Source of the DNA: Syngnathus acus | Lineage: Eukaryota; Chordata; Actinopteri; Syngnathiformes; Syngnathidae | Length of the DNA stretch: 64,000 nucleotides | Assembly: GCF_901709675.1 (NCBI RefSeq) | Contig: NW_023590225.1 | Coordinates: 168,693-232,692, forward strand | Direction: 5' to 3' | Shown: piece by piece, positions 46,921 through 58,000 of the stretch | Layout: every line of letters begins with the position of its first letter | Position numbering within the stretch: position 1 is the stretch's first letter | Made by a program: the position numbers and the translations under genes | Notes under the pieces: model-generated | Seen by the model: the letters and a program-made list of their open reading frames with translations, nothing else | Database searches by the model: none | What the model was told of the DNA's origin: nothing

Positions 46921-47271
46921 TTCAACTTCTTCTGCATTCTTCTGCCTCTTTTTATTTATTTATTCCTTTTTTTTTTAGCTTAACTACTTCTACGAATTCA
47001 TCTGATTCACTTCATTCCACTTTTAACACATTCCAAATATTCATGCCAAATATTCTAAATATTTACGGTTTTCGAGAAATTTACAAATTTTAAGCCAATA
47101 TTTCACCATTCATTCTTCATGGCACATTCAATATTTCTCATTTTCTTCCACATAATTCCTCCAATTCACCTTCTTTCACTTTCTAGATTAAAATTTCACA
47201 TTTTCACTTTCAACATTGCGGTAAGATTTTGCAATATTTCCTTTTTTCCTTCTAATTTCTAATTATTATTG
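46921..47271. other. AT-rich sequence without a gene
   Basis: Pyrimidine- and AT-rich sequence with repeated ATTTC/TTCCA words. Nothing else is supported. Confidence 0.5.
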
Positions 47272-47312
47272 TTAATCCTCCGTGACCCTCGTAAGGACAA
47301 GCCGCACCAGTA
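47272..47312 (+). mobile_element. LINE 3' tail, Rex3/RTE-like
   Basis: CCGTGACCCTCGTAAGGACAAGC directly before a GGAT microsatellite is the typical 3' end of Rex3/RTE-type elements in teleosts. The rest of the element is absent, as is usual for 5'-truncated copies. Confidence 0.6.
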
Positions 47313-47362
47313 ATGGATGGATGGATGGATGGATGGATGGATGGATGGATGGATGGATGGAT
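47313..47362. repeat. (ATGG)n microsatellite
   Basis: About 12 perfect tetranucleotide units forming the tail of the LINE end. Confidence 0.97.
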
Positions 47363-47870
47363 TGTTAATCCTAACCCCAAGTGCCTATGATAAATTGCCA
47401 TTTAAATCAATTGTCGCAAGGGTCATGTCACTGTATTCGTTATTTAAAACCCTACTGTATCCTTTTTTAATTAAGTAGTGCCATGTATTACTATTTTGCT
47501 GACTATCCAAAATTCCAACTTTCTTATGGCCCCTCGCCCTTTCAAACTCAAATATGCATCCTATAAATCAGTCGCAATTGATGTGCAATTAAATTCTGTC
47601 GTTTTGATAAATTTAATTTCTATCGATCAATTTCCACTTTGCAAAGTTTCTGATCACGCTGTTGTATGATTTGTTATTATTAGTGCATCTTCACTGTCCA
47701 TATCTATGTATTTTGTTTTTTATCCCCATTTCAGTGTCAATAAGCAGCCTTATTATTCCCTCTTTTATCAAAACTCCTCAGATATGTCCGCCCCAGCACC
47801 CAAACACACTTCCATCCCTTTTGTCCCACACTCCACCAACTTTGTAATGCTTCAGCAGTCTTTAACAACT
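47363..47870. other. Sequence without a gene
   Basis: AT-rich, no recognisable gene. It ends where the 108-bp satellite begins. Confidence 0.5.
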
Positions 47871-49133
47871 GCTGGCGGGACGTCCGTGAATGCTTATACG
47901 CCCTCCGAGCACTCCTGCCGGTCGTGACTTAGAGACCGCGCCCGGTCACTTATGGGACCCTATTTAGCCCGCGGACCAGCCGGCGGGTATTCCGTGAAAG
48001 CCTATCCGCCCTCTGAGCACTCCTGCCGGGCGTGAGTTAGAGACCGCGCCCGGTATTTTATGGGACCCTATTTGGCCCGCTGACCGGCCGGCGGGTCTTC
48101 CGTGAAAGCCTATCCGCCCTCCGAGCACTCCTGCCGGGCTTGAGTTAGAGACCGCGCGCGGACACTTATGGGACCCTATTTGGCCCGCGGACCGGCTGGC
48201 GGGACGTCCGTGAATGCCTATCCCCCCTCCGAGCACTCCTGCCGGGCGTGAGTTAGAGACCGCGCCCGGTCACTTATGGGACCCTATTTGGCCCGCGGAC
48301 CTGCTTGCGGGTCTTTCGTGAAAGCCTATTCGCCTTCCGAGCTCTCATGCCGGTCGTGGGTTAGCGTCCGCGCCCGGTCACTTATGGGACCCTATTTGGC
48401 CCACGGACCTGCTGGCGGGACGTCCGTGAAAGCTTATCCGCCCTCCGAGCACTCCTGCCGGGCGTGACTTAGAGACCGCGCCCGGTCACTTATGGGACCC
48501 TATTTGACCCGCGGACCTGCTGGCGGGTCGTCCGTGAAAGCTTATCCGCCCTCCGAGCACTCCTGCCGTTCGTGACTTAGAGACCGCGCCCGGTCACTTA
48601 TGGGACCCTATTTGGCCCGCGGACCAGCCGGCGGGTATTCCGTGAAAGCCTATTCGCCCTCCGAGCACTCCTGCCGGGCGTGAGTTAGAGACCGCGCCCG
48701 GTAATTTATGGGACCCTATTTGGCCCGCGGACCGGCCGGCGGGTCTTCCGTGAAAGCCTATCCGCCCTCCGAGCACTCCTGCCGGGCTTGAGTTAGAGAC
48801 TGCGCGCGGTCACTTATGGGACCCTATTTGGCCCGCGGACCGGCTGGCGGGACGTCCGTGAATGCCTATCCGCCCTCCGAGCACTCCTGCCGGGCGTGAG
48901 TTAGAGACCGCGCCCGGTCACTTATGGGACCCTATTTGGCCCGCGGACCTGCCTGCGGGTCTTTCGTGAAAGCCTATTCGCCTTCCGAGCTCTCATGCCG
49001 GGCGTGGGTTAGCGTCCGCGCCCGGTCCCTTATGGAACCCTATTTGGCCCGCGGACCGGCTAGCGGGTCTTCCGTGAAAGCTTATCCGCCTTCCGAGCGC
49101 TCTTGCCGGGCGTGAGTTAGCGTCCGCGCCCGG
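47871..49133. repeat. 108-bp CpG-rich satellite, block A
   Basis: About 11.7 units, for example ACTCCTGCCG at 47911, 48019, 48127 and 48235. The unit holds TTGGCCCGCGGACC, GTCCGTGAA, CCGCCCTCCGAGC, TCCTGCCGGGCGTG and CGCGCCCGGTCACTTATGGG. Because 108 is divisible by three, repeated 36-residue frames stay open for a few units, but GAGTTAG-type units put stops in them. A six-unit (648-bp) order is visible: ACCAGCCGG variants at 47975 and 48623. Confidence 0.95.
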
Positions 49134-49497
49134 TCGCCTCACGTCACTCTGGTTAGGTTGGCATAGTAAAAAGCGCTCTTGGGGGCTTGAGAGTGCCGAG
49201 TTTATCACTGCGCATGAAGAAATGACCACCTGCAACGTTTGGTTTATGTTTTATGAGCATTTTTAATTGTATTGCTTAGAGCGCATTTTCTCGACGAGCT
49301 GAGCACGTTTTCTAGTTAAAAGCGCTCTTGGGTGCTTCAGAGTGCCGAGTTTATCACTGCGCATGAAGAAATGACCACCTGCAACGTTTGGTTTATGTTT
49401 TATAAGCATTTTTAATTGTATTGCTTAGAGTGCATTTTCTCGACGAGCTGAGCACGTTTTCTAGTAAAAAGCGCTCTTGGGTTCTTCAGAGTGCCGA
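49134..49497. repeat. 149/187-bp satellite, block B
   Basis: Two units plus a partial third, starting with CCTCACGTCACTCTGG and ending in the middle of a unit at GTGCCGAGTT, where the 108-bp satellite resumes. Confidence 0.9.
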
Positions 49498-51362
49498 GTT
49501 GAGTGCGTGGTTTAGCGTCCGCGCCCGGTCCCTTATGGAACCTATTTGGCCCGCGGACCGGCTGGCGGCGCTTCCGTGAAAGCCTATCCGCCTTCCGAGC
49601 GCTCTTGCCGGGCGTGGGTTAGCGGCCGCGCCCGGTCACTTACGGGACCCTATTTGGCCCGCGGACCGGCCGGCGGGGGCTCCGTGAAAGCCTATCCGCC
49701 CTCCGAGCGCTCCTGCCGGGCGTGGGTTAGCGGCCGCGCACGGTACTTTATGGGACCCTAATTGGCCCGCGGACTGGCCTGCGGTACCGCCGTGAAAGCC
49801 TGTCCGCCCTCCGAGCGCTCCTGCCGGGCGTGGGTTAGCGGCCGCGCACGGTACTTTATGAAACCCTAATTGGCCCGCGGACCGGCCGGCGGGGGTTCCG
49901 TGAAAGCCTATCCGCCCTCCGAGCACTCCTGCCGGGCGTGAGTTAGAGACCGCGCCCGGTCACTTACGGGACCCTAATTGGCCCGCGGACCGGCCTGCGG
50001 GACGTCCGTGAATGCCTATTCGCCCTCCGAGCACTCCTGCCGGGCTTGAGTAAGAGACCGCGCCCGGTCACTTACGGGACCCTAATTGGCCCGCGGACCG
50101 GCCGGCGGGACGTCCGTGAATGCCTATCCGCCCTCCGAGCTCTCCTGCCGGGCCTGAGTTAGAGACCGCACCCGGTCACTTATGGGACCCTAATTGGCCC
50201 GCGGACCGTCTGGTGGGACGTCCGTGAAAGCTTATTCGCCCTCCGAGCACTCCTGCCGGGCGTGACTTAGAGACCAAGCCCGGTCACTTACGGGACCCTA
50301 ATTGGCCCGCGGACCAACCGGCGGGACATCCGTGAATGCCTATCCGCCCTCCGAGCACTCCTGCCGGGCCTGAGTTAGAGACCGCGCCCGGTCACTTATG
50401 GGACCCTAATTGGCCCGCGGACCGGCTGGCGGGACGTCCGTGAAAGCTTATCCGCCCTCCGAGCACTCCTGCCGGGCGTGACTTAGAGACCAAGCCCGGT
50501 GACTTACGGGACCCTAATTGGCTAACGGACCGACTGGCGGGACGTCCGTGAATGCCTATCCGCCCTCCGAGCACTCCTGCCGGGCCTGAGTTAGAGACCG
50601 CGCCCGGTCACTTATGGGACCCTATTTGGCCCACGGACCTGCTGGCGGGACGTCCGTGAAAGCTTATCCGCCCTCCGAGCACTCCTGCCGGGCGTGACTT
50701 AGAGACCGCGCCCGGTCACTTATGGGACCCTATTTGGCCCGCGGACCTGCTGGCGGGTCGTCCGTGAAAGCTTATCCGCCCTCCGAGCACTCCTGCCGGT
50801 CGTGACTTAGAGACCGCGCCCGGTCACTTATGGGACCCTATTTGGCCCGCGGACCAGTCGGCGGGTATTCCGTGAAAGCCTATTCGCCCTCCGAGCACTC
50901 CTGCCGGGCGTGAGTTAGAGACCGCGCCCGGTAATTTATCGGACCCTAATTGGCCCGCGGACCGGCCGGCGGGTCTTCCGTGAAAGCCTATCCGCCCTCC
51001 GAGCACTCCTGCCGGGCTTGAGTTAGAGACCGCGCGCGGTCACTTATGGGACCCTATTTGGCCCGCGGACCAGGCTGGCGGGACGTCCGTGAATGCCTAT
51101 CCGCCCTCCGAGCACTCCTGCCGGGCGTGAGTTAGAGACCGCGCCCGGTCACTTATGGGACCCTATTTGGCCCGCGGACCGGCCTGCGGGTCTTTCGTGA
51201 AAGCCTATTCGCCTTCCGAGCTCTCATGCCGGGCGTGGGTTAGCGTCCGCGCCCGGTCCCTTATGGAACCCTATTTGGCCCGCGGACCGGCTGGCGTGGC
51301 TTCCGTGAAAGCTTATCCGCCTTCCGAGCGCTCTTGCCGTGCGTGAGTTAGCGTCCGCGCCC
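49498..51362. repeat. 108-bp CpG-rich satellite, block C
   Basis: About 17.3 units. The first units are the GTGGGTTAGCG class with fewer stops; later units are the GAGTTAGAGACC and GACTTAGAGACC classes. Several units read CCCTAATTGG instead of CCCTATTTGG. Confidence 0.95.
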
Positions 51363-53037
51363 GGTCGCCTCACGTCACTCTGGTTAGGTTGGCATAGTAA
51401 AAAGCGCTCTTGGGGGCTTGAGAGTGCCGAGTTTATCACTGCGCATGAAGAAATGACCACCTGCAACGTTTGGTTTATGTTTTATAAGCATTTTTAGTTT
51501 TATTGCTTAAATCGCATTTTCTCGACGAGCTGAGCACGTTTTCTGGATGGTGCCTCTCCCGTCACTCTGGTTAGGTTGGCATAGTAAAAAGTGCTCTTGG
51601 GGGCTTCAGAGTGCCCAGTTTATCACTGCGCATGCAGAAATGACCACCTGCAACGTTTGGTTTATGTTTTATAAGCATTTTTAGTTTTATTGCTTAAATC
51701 GCATTTTCTCGACGAGCTGAGCACGTTTTCTGGATGGTGCCTCTCCATTCACTCTGGTTAGGTTGGCAAATTAAAAAGTGCTCTTGGGTGCTTCAGAGTG
51801 CCGAGTTTATCACTGCGCATGAAGAAATGACCACCTGCAACGTTTGGTTTATGTTTTATAAGCATTTTTAATTGTATTGCTTAGAGCGCATTTTCTCGAC
51901 GAGCTGAGCACGTTTTCTAGTAAAAAGCGCTCTTGGGTGCTTCAGAGTGCCGAGTTTATCACTGCGCATGCAGAAATGACCACCTGCAACGTTTGGTTTA
52001 TGTTTTATAAGCATTTTTAATTTTATTGCTTAGATCGCATTTTCTCGACGAGCTGAGCACGTTTTCTGGAGGGTGCCTCTCCCGTCACTCGGCTTAGGTT
52101 GGCATAGTAAAAAGCGCTCTTGGGGGCTTCAGAGTGCCGAGTTTATCACTGCGCATGAAGAAATGACCACCTGCAACGTTTGGTTTATGTTTTATAAGCA
52201 TTTTTAGTTTTATTGCTTAAATCGCATTTTCTCGACGAGCTGAGCACGTTTTCTGGATGGTGCCTCTCCCGTCACTCTGGTTAGGTTGGCATAGTAAAAA
52301 GTGCTCTTGGGGGCTTCAGAGTGCCCAGTTTATCACTGCGCATGCAGAAATGACCACCTGCAACATTTGGTTTATGTTTTATAAGCATTTTTAATTTTAT
52401 TGCATAAATCGCATTTTCTCGACGAGCTGAGCACGTTTTCTGGATGGTGGCTCTCCCGTCACTCTGGTTAGGTTGGCATAGTAAAAAGCGCTCTTGGGGG
52501 CTTGAGAGTGCCGAGTTTATCACTGCGCATGAAGAAATGACCACCTGCAACGTTTGGTTTATGTTTTATAAGCATTTCTAGTTTTATTGCTTAAATCGCA
52601 TTTTCTCGACGAGCTGAGCACGTTTTCTGGATGGTGCCTCTCCCGTCACTCTGGTTAGGTTGGCATAGTAAAAAGTGCTCTTGGGGGCTTCAGAGTGCCC
52701 AGTTTATCACTGCGCATGCAGAAATGACCACCTGCAACGTTTGGTTTATGTTTTATAAGCATTTTTAGTTTTATTGCTTAAATCGCATTTTCTCGACGAG
52801 CTGAGCAGCGTTTTCTGGATGGTGCCTCTCCCGTCACTCTGGTTAGGTTGGCAAAGTAAAAAGCGCTCTTGGGTGCTTCAGAGTGCCGAGTTTATCACTG
52901 CGCATGAAGAAATGACCACCTGCAACGTTTGGTTTATGTTTTATAAGCATTTTTAATTGTATTGCTTAGAGTGCATTTTCTCGACGAGCTGAGCACGTTT
53001 TCTAGTAAAAAGCGCTCTTGGGTTCTTCAGAGTGCCG
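51363..53037. repeat. 149/187-bp satellite, block D
   Basis: Mixed long (187) and short (149) units, for example unit starts at 51404, 51591, 51778 and 51927. The long form carries 38 extra bases with GGATGGTGCCTCTCCCGTCA before TCTGGTTAGGTTGGCA. It ends with the same mid-unit junction as block B. Confidence 0.93.
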
Positions 53038-55010
53038 AGTTGAGTGCGTGGTTTAGCGTCCGCGCCCGGTCCCTTATGGAACCTATTTGGCCCGCGGACC
53101 GGCTGGCGGCGCTTCCGTGAAAGCCTATCCGCCTTCCGAGCGCTCTTGCCGGGCGTGGGTTAGCGGCCGCGCCCGGTCACTTACGGGACCCTATTTGGCC
53201 CGCGGACCGGCCGGCGGGGGCTCCGTGAAAGCCTATCCGCCCTCCGAGCGCTCCTGCCGGGCGTGGGTTAGCGGCCGCGCACGGTACTTTATGGGACCCT
53301 AATTGGCCCGCGGACTGGCCTGCGGTACCTCCGTGAAAGCCTGTCCGCCCTCAGAGCGCTCCTGCCGGGCGTGGGTTAGCGGACGCGCACGGTACTTTAT
53401 GAAACCCTAATTGGCCCGCGGACCGGCCGGCGGGGGTTCCGTGAAAGCCTATCCGCCCTCCGAGCACTCCTGCCGAGCGTGAGTTAGAGACCGCGCACGG
53501 TACTTTATGAAACCCTAATTGGCCCGCGGACCGGCCTGCGGGACATCCGTGAATGCCTATTCGCCCTCCGAGCACTCCTGCCGGGCTTGAGTAAGAGACC
53601 GCGCCCGGTCACTTACGGGACCCTAATTGGCCCGCGGACCGGCCGGCGGGACGTCCGTGAATGCCTATCCGCCCTCCGAGCTCTCCTGCCGGGCCTGAGT
53701 TAGAGACCGCGCCCGGTCACTTATGGGACCCTAATTGGCCCGCGGACCGTCTGGCGGGACATCCGTGAAAGCTTATTCGCCCTCCGAGCACTCCTGCCGG
53801 GCGTGACTTAGAGACCAAGCCCGGTCACTTACGGGACCCTAATTGGCCCGCGGACCAACCGGCGGGACGTCCGTGAATGCCTATCCGCCCTCCGAGCACT
53901 CCTGCCGGGCCTGAGTTAGAGACCGCGCCCGGTCACTTATGGGACCCTAATTGGCCCGCGGACCGGCTGGCGGGACGTCCGTGAAAGCTTATCCGCCCTC
54001 CGAGCACTCCTGCCGGGCGTGACTTAGAGACCAAGCCCGGTGACTTACGGGACCCTAATTGGCCCGCGGACCGGCTAGCGGGACGTCCGTGAAAGCTTAT
54101 CCGCCCTCCGAGCACTCCTGCCGGGCGTGACTTAGAGACCAAGCCCGGTCACTTACGGGACCCTAATTGGCCCGCGGACCGACCGGCGGGACGTCGATGA
54201 ATGCCTATCCGCCCTCCGAGCACTCCTGCCGGGCCTGAGTTAGAGACCGCGCCCGGTCACTTATGGGACCCTATTTGGCCCACGGACCTGCTGGCGGGAC
54301 GTCCGTGAAAGCTTATCCGCCCTCCGAGCACTCCTGCCGGGCGTGACTTAGAGACCGCGCCCGGTCACTTATGGGACCCTATTTGGCCCGTGGACCTGCT
54401 GGCGGGACGTCCGTGAAAGCTTATCCGCCCTCCGAGCACTCCTGCCGGTCGTGACTTAGAGACCGCGCCCGGTCACTTATGGGACCCTATTTAGCCCGCT
54501 GACCAGCCGGCGGGTATTCCGTGAAAGCCTATCCGCCCTCTGAGCACTCCGGCCGGGCGTGAGTTAGAGACCGCGCCCGGTATTTTATGGGACCCTATTT
54601 GGCCCGCGGACCGGCCGGCGGGTATTCCGTGAAAGCCTATCCGCCCTCCGAGCACTCTTGCCGGGCTTGAGTTAGAGACTGCGCGCGGTCACTTATGGGA
54701 CCCTATTTGGCCCGCGGACCGGCTGGCGGGACGTCCGTGAATGCCTATCCGCCCTCCGAGCACTCCTGCCGGGCGTGAGTTAGAGACCGCGCCCGGTCAC
54801 TTATGGGACCCTATTTGGCCCGCGGACCGGCCTGCGGGTCTTTCGTGAAAGCCTATACGCCTTCCGAGCTCTCATGCCGGGCGTGGGTTAGCGTCCGCGC
54901 CCGGTCCCTTATGGAACCCTATTTGGCCCGCGGACCGGCTGGCGGAGCTTCCGTGAAAGCTTATCCGCCTTCCGAGCGCTCTTGCCGGGCGTGAGTTAGC
55001 GTCCGCGCCT
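53038..55010. repeat. 108-bp CpG-rich satellite, block E
   Basis: About 18.3 units. The order of variants follows block C at an offset of 3,541 bases, rising to 3,648 after one extra unit near 54060-54170, so the two blocks are duplicates. Confidence 0.95.
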
Positions 55011-58000
55011 GGTCGCCTCACGTCACTCTGGTTAGGTTGGCATAGTAAAAAGCGCTCTTGGGGGCTTGAGAGTGCCGAGTTTATCACTGCGCATGAAGAA
55101 ATGACCACCTGCAACGTTTGGTTTATGTTTTATAAGCATTTTTAGTTTTATTGCTTAAATCGCATTTTCTCGACGAGCTGAGCACGTTTTCTGGATGGTG
55201 CCTCTCCCGTCACTCTGGTTAGGTTGGCAAAGTAAAAAGTGCTCTTGGGTGCTTCAGAGTGCCGAGTTTATCACTGCGCATGAAGAAATGACCACCTGCA
55301 ACCTTTGGTTCATGTTTTATAAGCATTTTTAATTGTATTGCTTAGAGCGCATTTTCTCGACGAGCTGAGCACGTTTTCTAGTAAAAAGCGCTCTTGGGTG
55401 CTTCAGAGTGCCGAGTTTATCACTGCGCATGCAGAAATGACCACCTGCAACGTTTGGTTTAAGTTTTATAAGCATTTTTTGTTTTATTGCTTAAATCGCA
55501 TTTTCTCGACGAGCTGAGCACGTTTTCTGGATGGTGCCTCTCCCGTCACTCTGGTTAGGTTGGCATAGTAAAAAGTGCTCTTGGGGGCTTCAGAGTGCCC
55601 AGTTTATCACTGCGCATGCAGAAATGACCACCTGCAACGTTTGGTTTATGTTTTATAAGCATTTTTAATTGTATTGCTTAGAGCGCATTTTCTCGACGAG
55701 CTGAGCACGTTTTCTAGTAAAAAGCGCTCTTGGGTGCTTCAGAGTGCCGAGTTTATCACTGCGCATGAAGAAATGACCACCTGCAACGTTTGGTTTATGT
55801 TTTATAAGCATTTTTAATTTTATTGCTTAAATCGCATTTTCTCGACGAGCTGAGCACGTTTTCTGGATGGTGCCTCTCCCGTCACTCTGGTTAGGTTGGC
55901 ATAGTAAAAAGTGCTCTTGGGGGCTTCAGAGTGCCCAGTTTATCACTGCGCATGCAGAAATGACCACCTGCAACGTTTGGTTTATGTTTTATAAGCATTT
56001 TTAGTTTTATTGCTTAAATCGCATTTTCTCGACGAGCTGAGCACGTTTTCTGGATGGTGCCTCTCCCGTCACTCTGGTTAGGTTGGCAAAGTAAAAAGCG
56101 CTCTTGGGTGCTTCAGAGTGCCGAGTTTATCACTGCACATGAAGAAATGACCACCTGCAACGTTTGGTTTATGTTTTATGAGCATTTTTAATTGTATTGC
56201 TTAGAGCGCATTTTCTCGACGAGCTGAGCACGTTTTCTAGTAAAAAGTGCTCTTGGGGGCTTCAGAGTGCCCAGTTTATCACTGCGCATGCAGAAATGAC
56301 CACCTGCAACGTTTGGTTTATGTTTTATAAGCATTTTTAATTGTATTGCTTAGAGCGCATTTTCTCGACGAGCTGAGCACGTTTTCTAGTAAAAAGTGCT
56401 CTTGGGTGCTTCAGAGTGCCGAGTTTATCACTGCGCATGCAGAAATGACCACCTGCAACGTTTGGTTTATGTTTTATAAGCATTTTTTGTTTTATTGCTT
56501 AAATCGCTTTTTCTCGACGAGCTGAGCACGTTTTCTGGATGGTGCCTCTCCCGTCACTCTGGTTAGGTTGGCATAGTAAAAAGTGCTCTTGGGGGCTTCA
56601 GAGTGCCCAGTTTATCACTGCGCATGCAGAAATGACCACCTGCAACGTTTGGTTTATGTTTTATAAGCATTTTTAGTTTTATTGCTTAAATCGCATTTTC
56701 TCGATGAGCTGAGCACGTTTTCTGGATGGTGCCTCTCCCGTCACTCTGGTTAGGTTGGCAAAGTAAAAAGCGCTCTTGGGTGCTTCAGAGTGCCGAGTTT
56801 ATCACTGCACATGAAGAAATGACCACCTGCAACGTTTGGTTTATGTTTTATGAGCATTTTTAATTGTATTGCTTAGAGCGCATTTTCTCGACGAGCTGAG
56901 CACCTTTTCTAGTAAAAAGTGCTCTTGGGGGCTTCAGAGTGCCCAGTTTATCACTGCGCATGCAGAAATGACCACCTGCAACGTTTGGTTTATGTTTTAT
57001 AAGCATTTTTAATTGTATTGCTTAGAGCGCATTTTCTCGACGAGCTGAGCACGTTTTCTAGTAAAAAGTGCTCTTGGGTGCTTCAGAGTGCCGAGTTTAT
57101 CACTGCGCATGCAGAAATGACCACCTGCAACGTTTGGTTTATGTTTTATAAGCATTTTTGTTTTATTGCTTAAATCGCTTTTTCTCGACGAGCTGAGCAC
57201 GTTTTCTGGATGGTGCCTCTCCCGTCACTCTGGTTAGGTTGGCATAGTAAAAAGTGCTCTTGGGGGCTTCAGAGTGCCCAGTTTATCACTGCGCATGCAG
57301 AAATGACCACCTGCAACGTTTGGTTTATGTTTTATAAGCATTTTTAGTTTTATTGCTTAAATCGCATTTTCTCGATGAGCTGAGCACGTTTTCTGGATGG
57401 TGCCTCTCCCGTCACTCTGGTTAGGTTGGCAAAGTAAAAAGCGCTCTTGGGTGCTTCAGAGTGCCGAGTTTATCACTGCACATGAAGAAATGACCACCTG
57501 CAACGTTTGGTTTATGTTTTATGAGCATTTTTAATTGTATTGCTTAGAGCGCATTTTCTCGACGAGCTGAGCACGTTTTCTAGTTAAAAGCGCTCTTGGG
57601 TGCTTCAGAGTTCCGAGTTTATCACTGCGCATGAAGAAATGACCACCTGCAACGTTTGGTTTATGTTTTATAAGCATTTTTAATTTTATTGCTTAAATCG
57701 CATTTTCTCGACGAGCTGAGCACGTTTTCTGGATGGTGGCTCTCCCGTCACTCTGGTTAGGTTGGCATAGTAAAAAGCGCTCTTGGGGGCTTGAGAGTGC
57801 CGAGTTTATCACTGCGCATGAAGAAATGACCACCTGCAACGTTTGGTTTATGTTTTATAAGCATTTTTAGTTTTATTGCTCAAATCACATTTTCTCGACG
57901 AGCTGAGCACGTTTTCTGGATGGTGACTCTCCCGTCACTCTGGTTAGGTTGGCAAAGTAAAAAGTGCTCTTGGGTGCTTCAGAGTGCCGAGTTTATCACT

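Noticed and set aside
47964-55114. 36-residue repeat proteins in the 108-bp satellite
   Set aside because: Frames end every few units and both strands are open equally, as expected from a 108-base period and high GC, not from coding.
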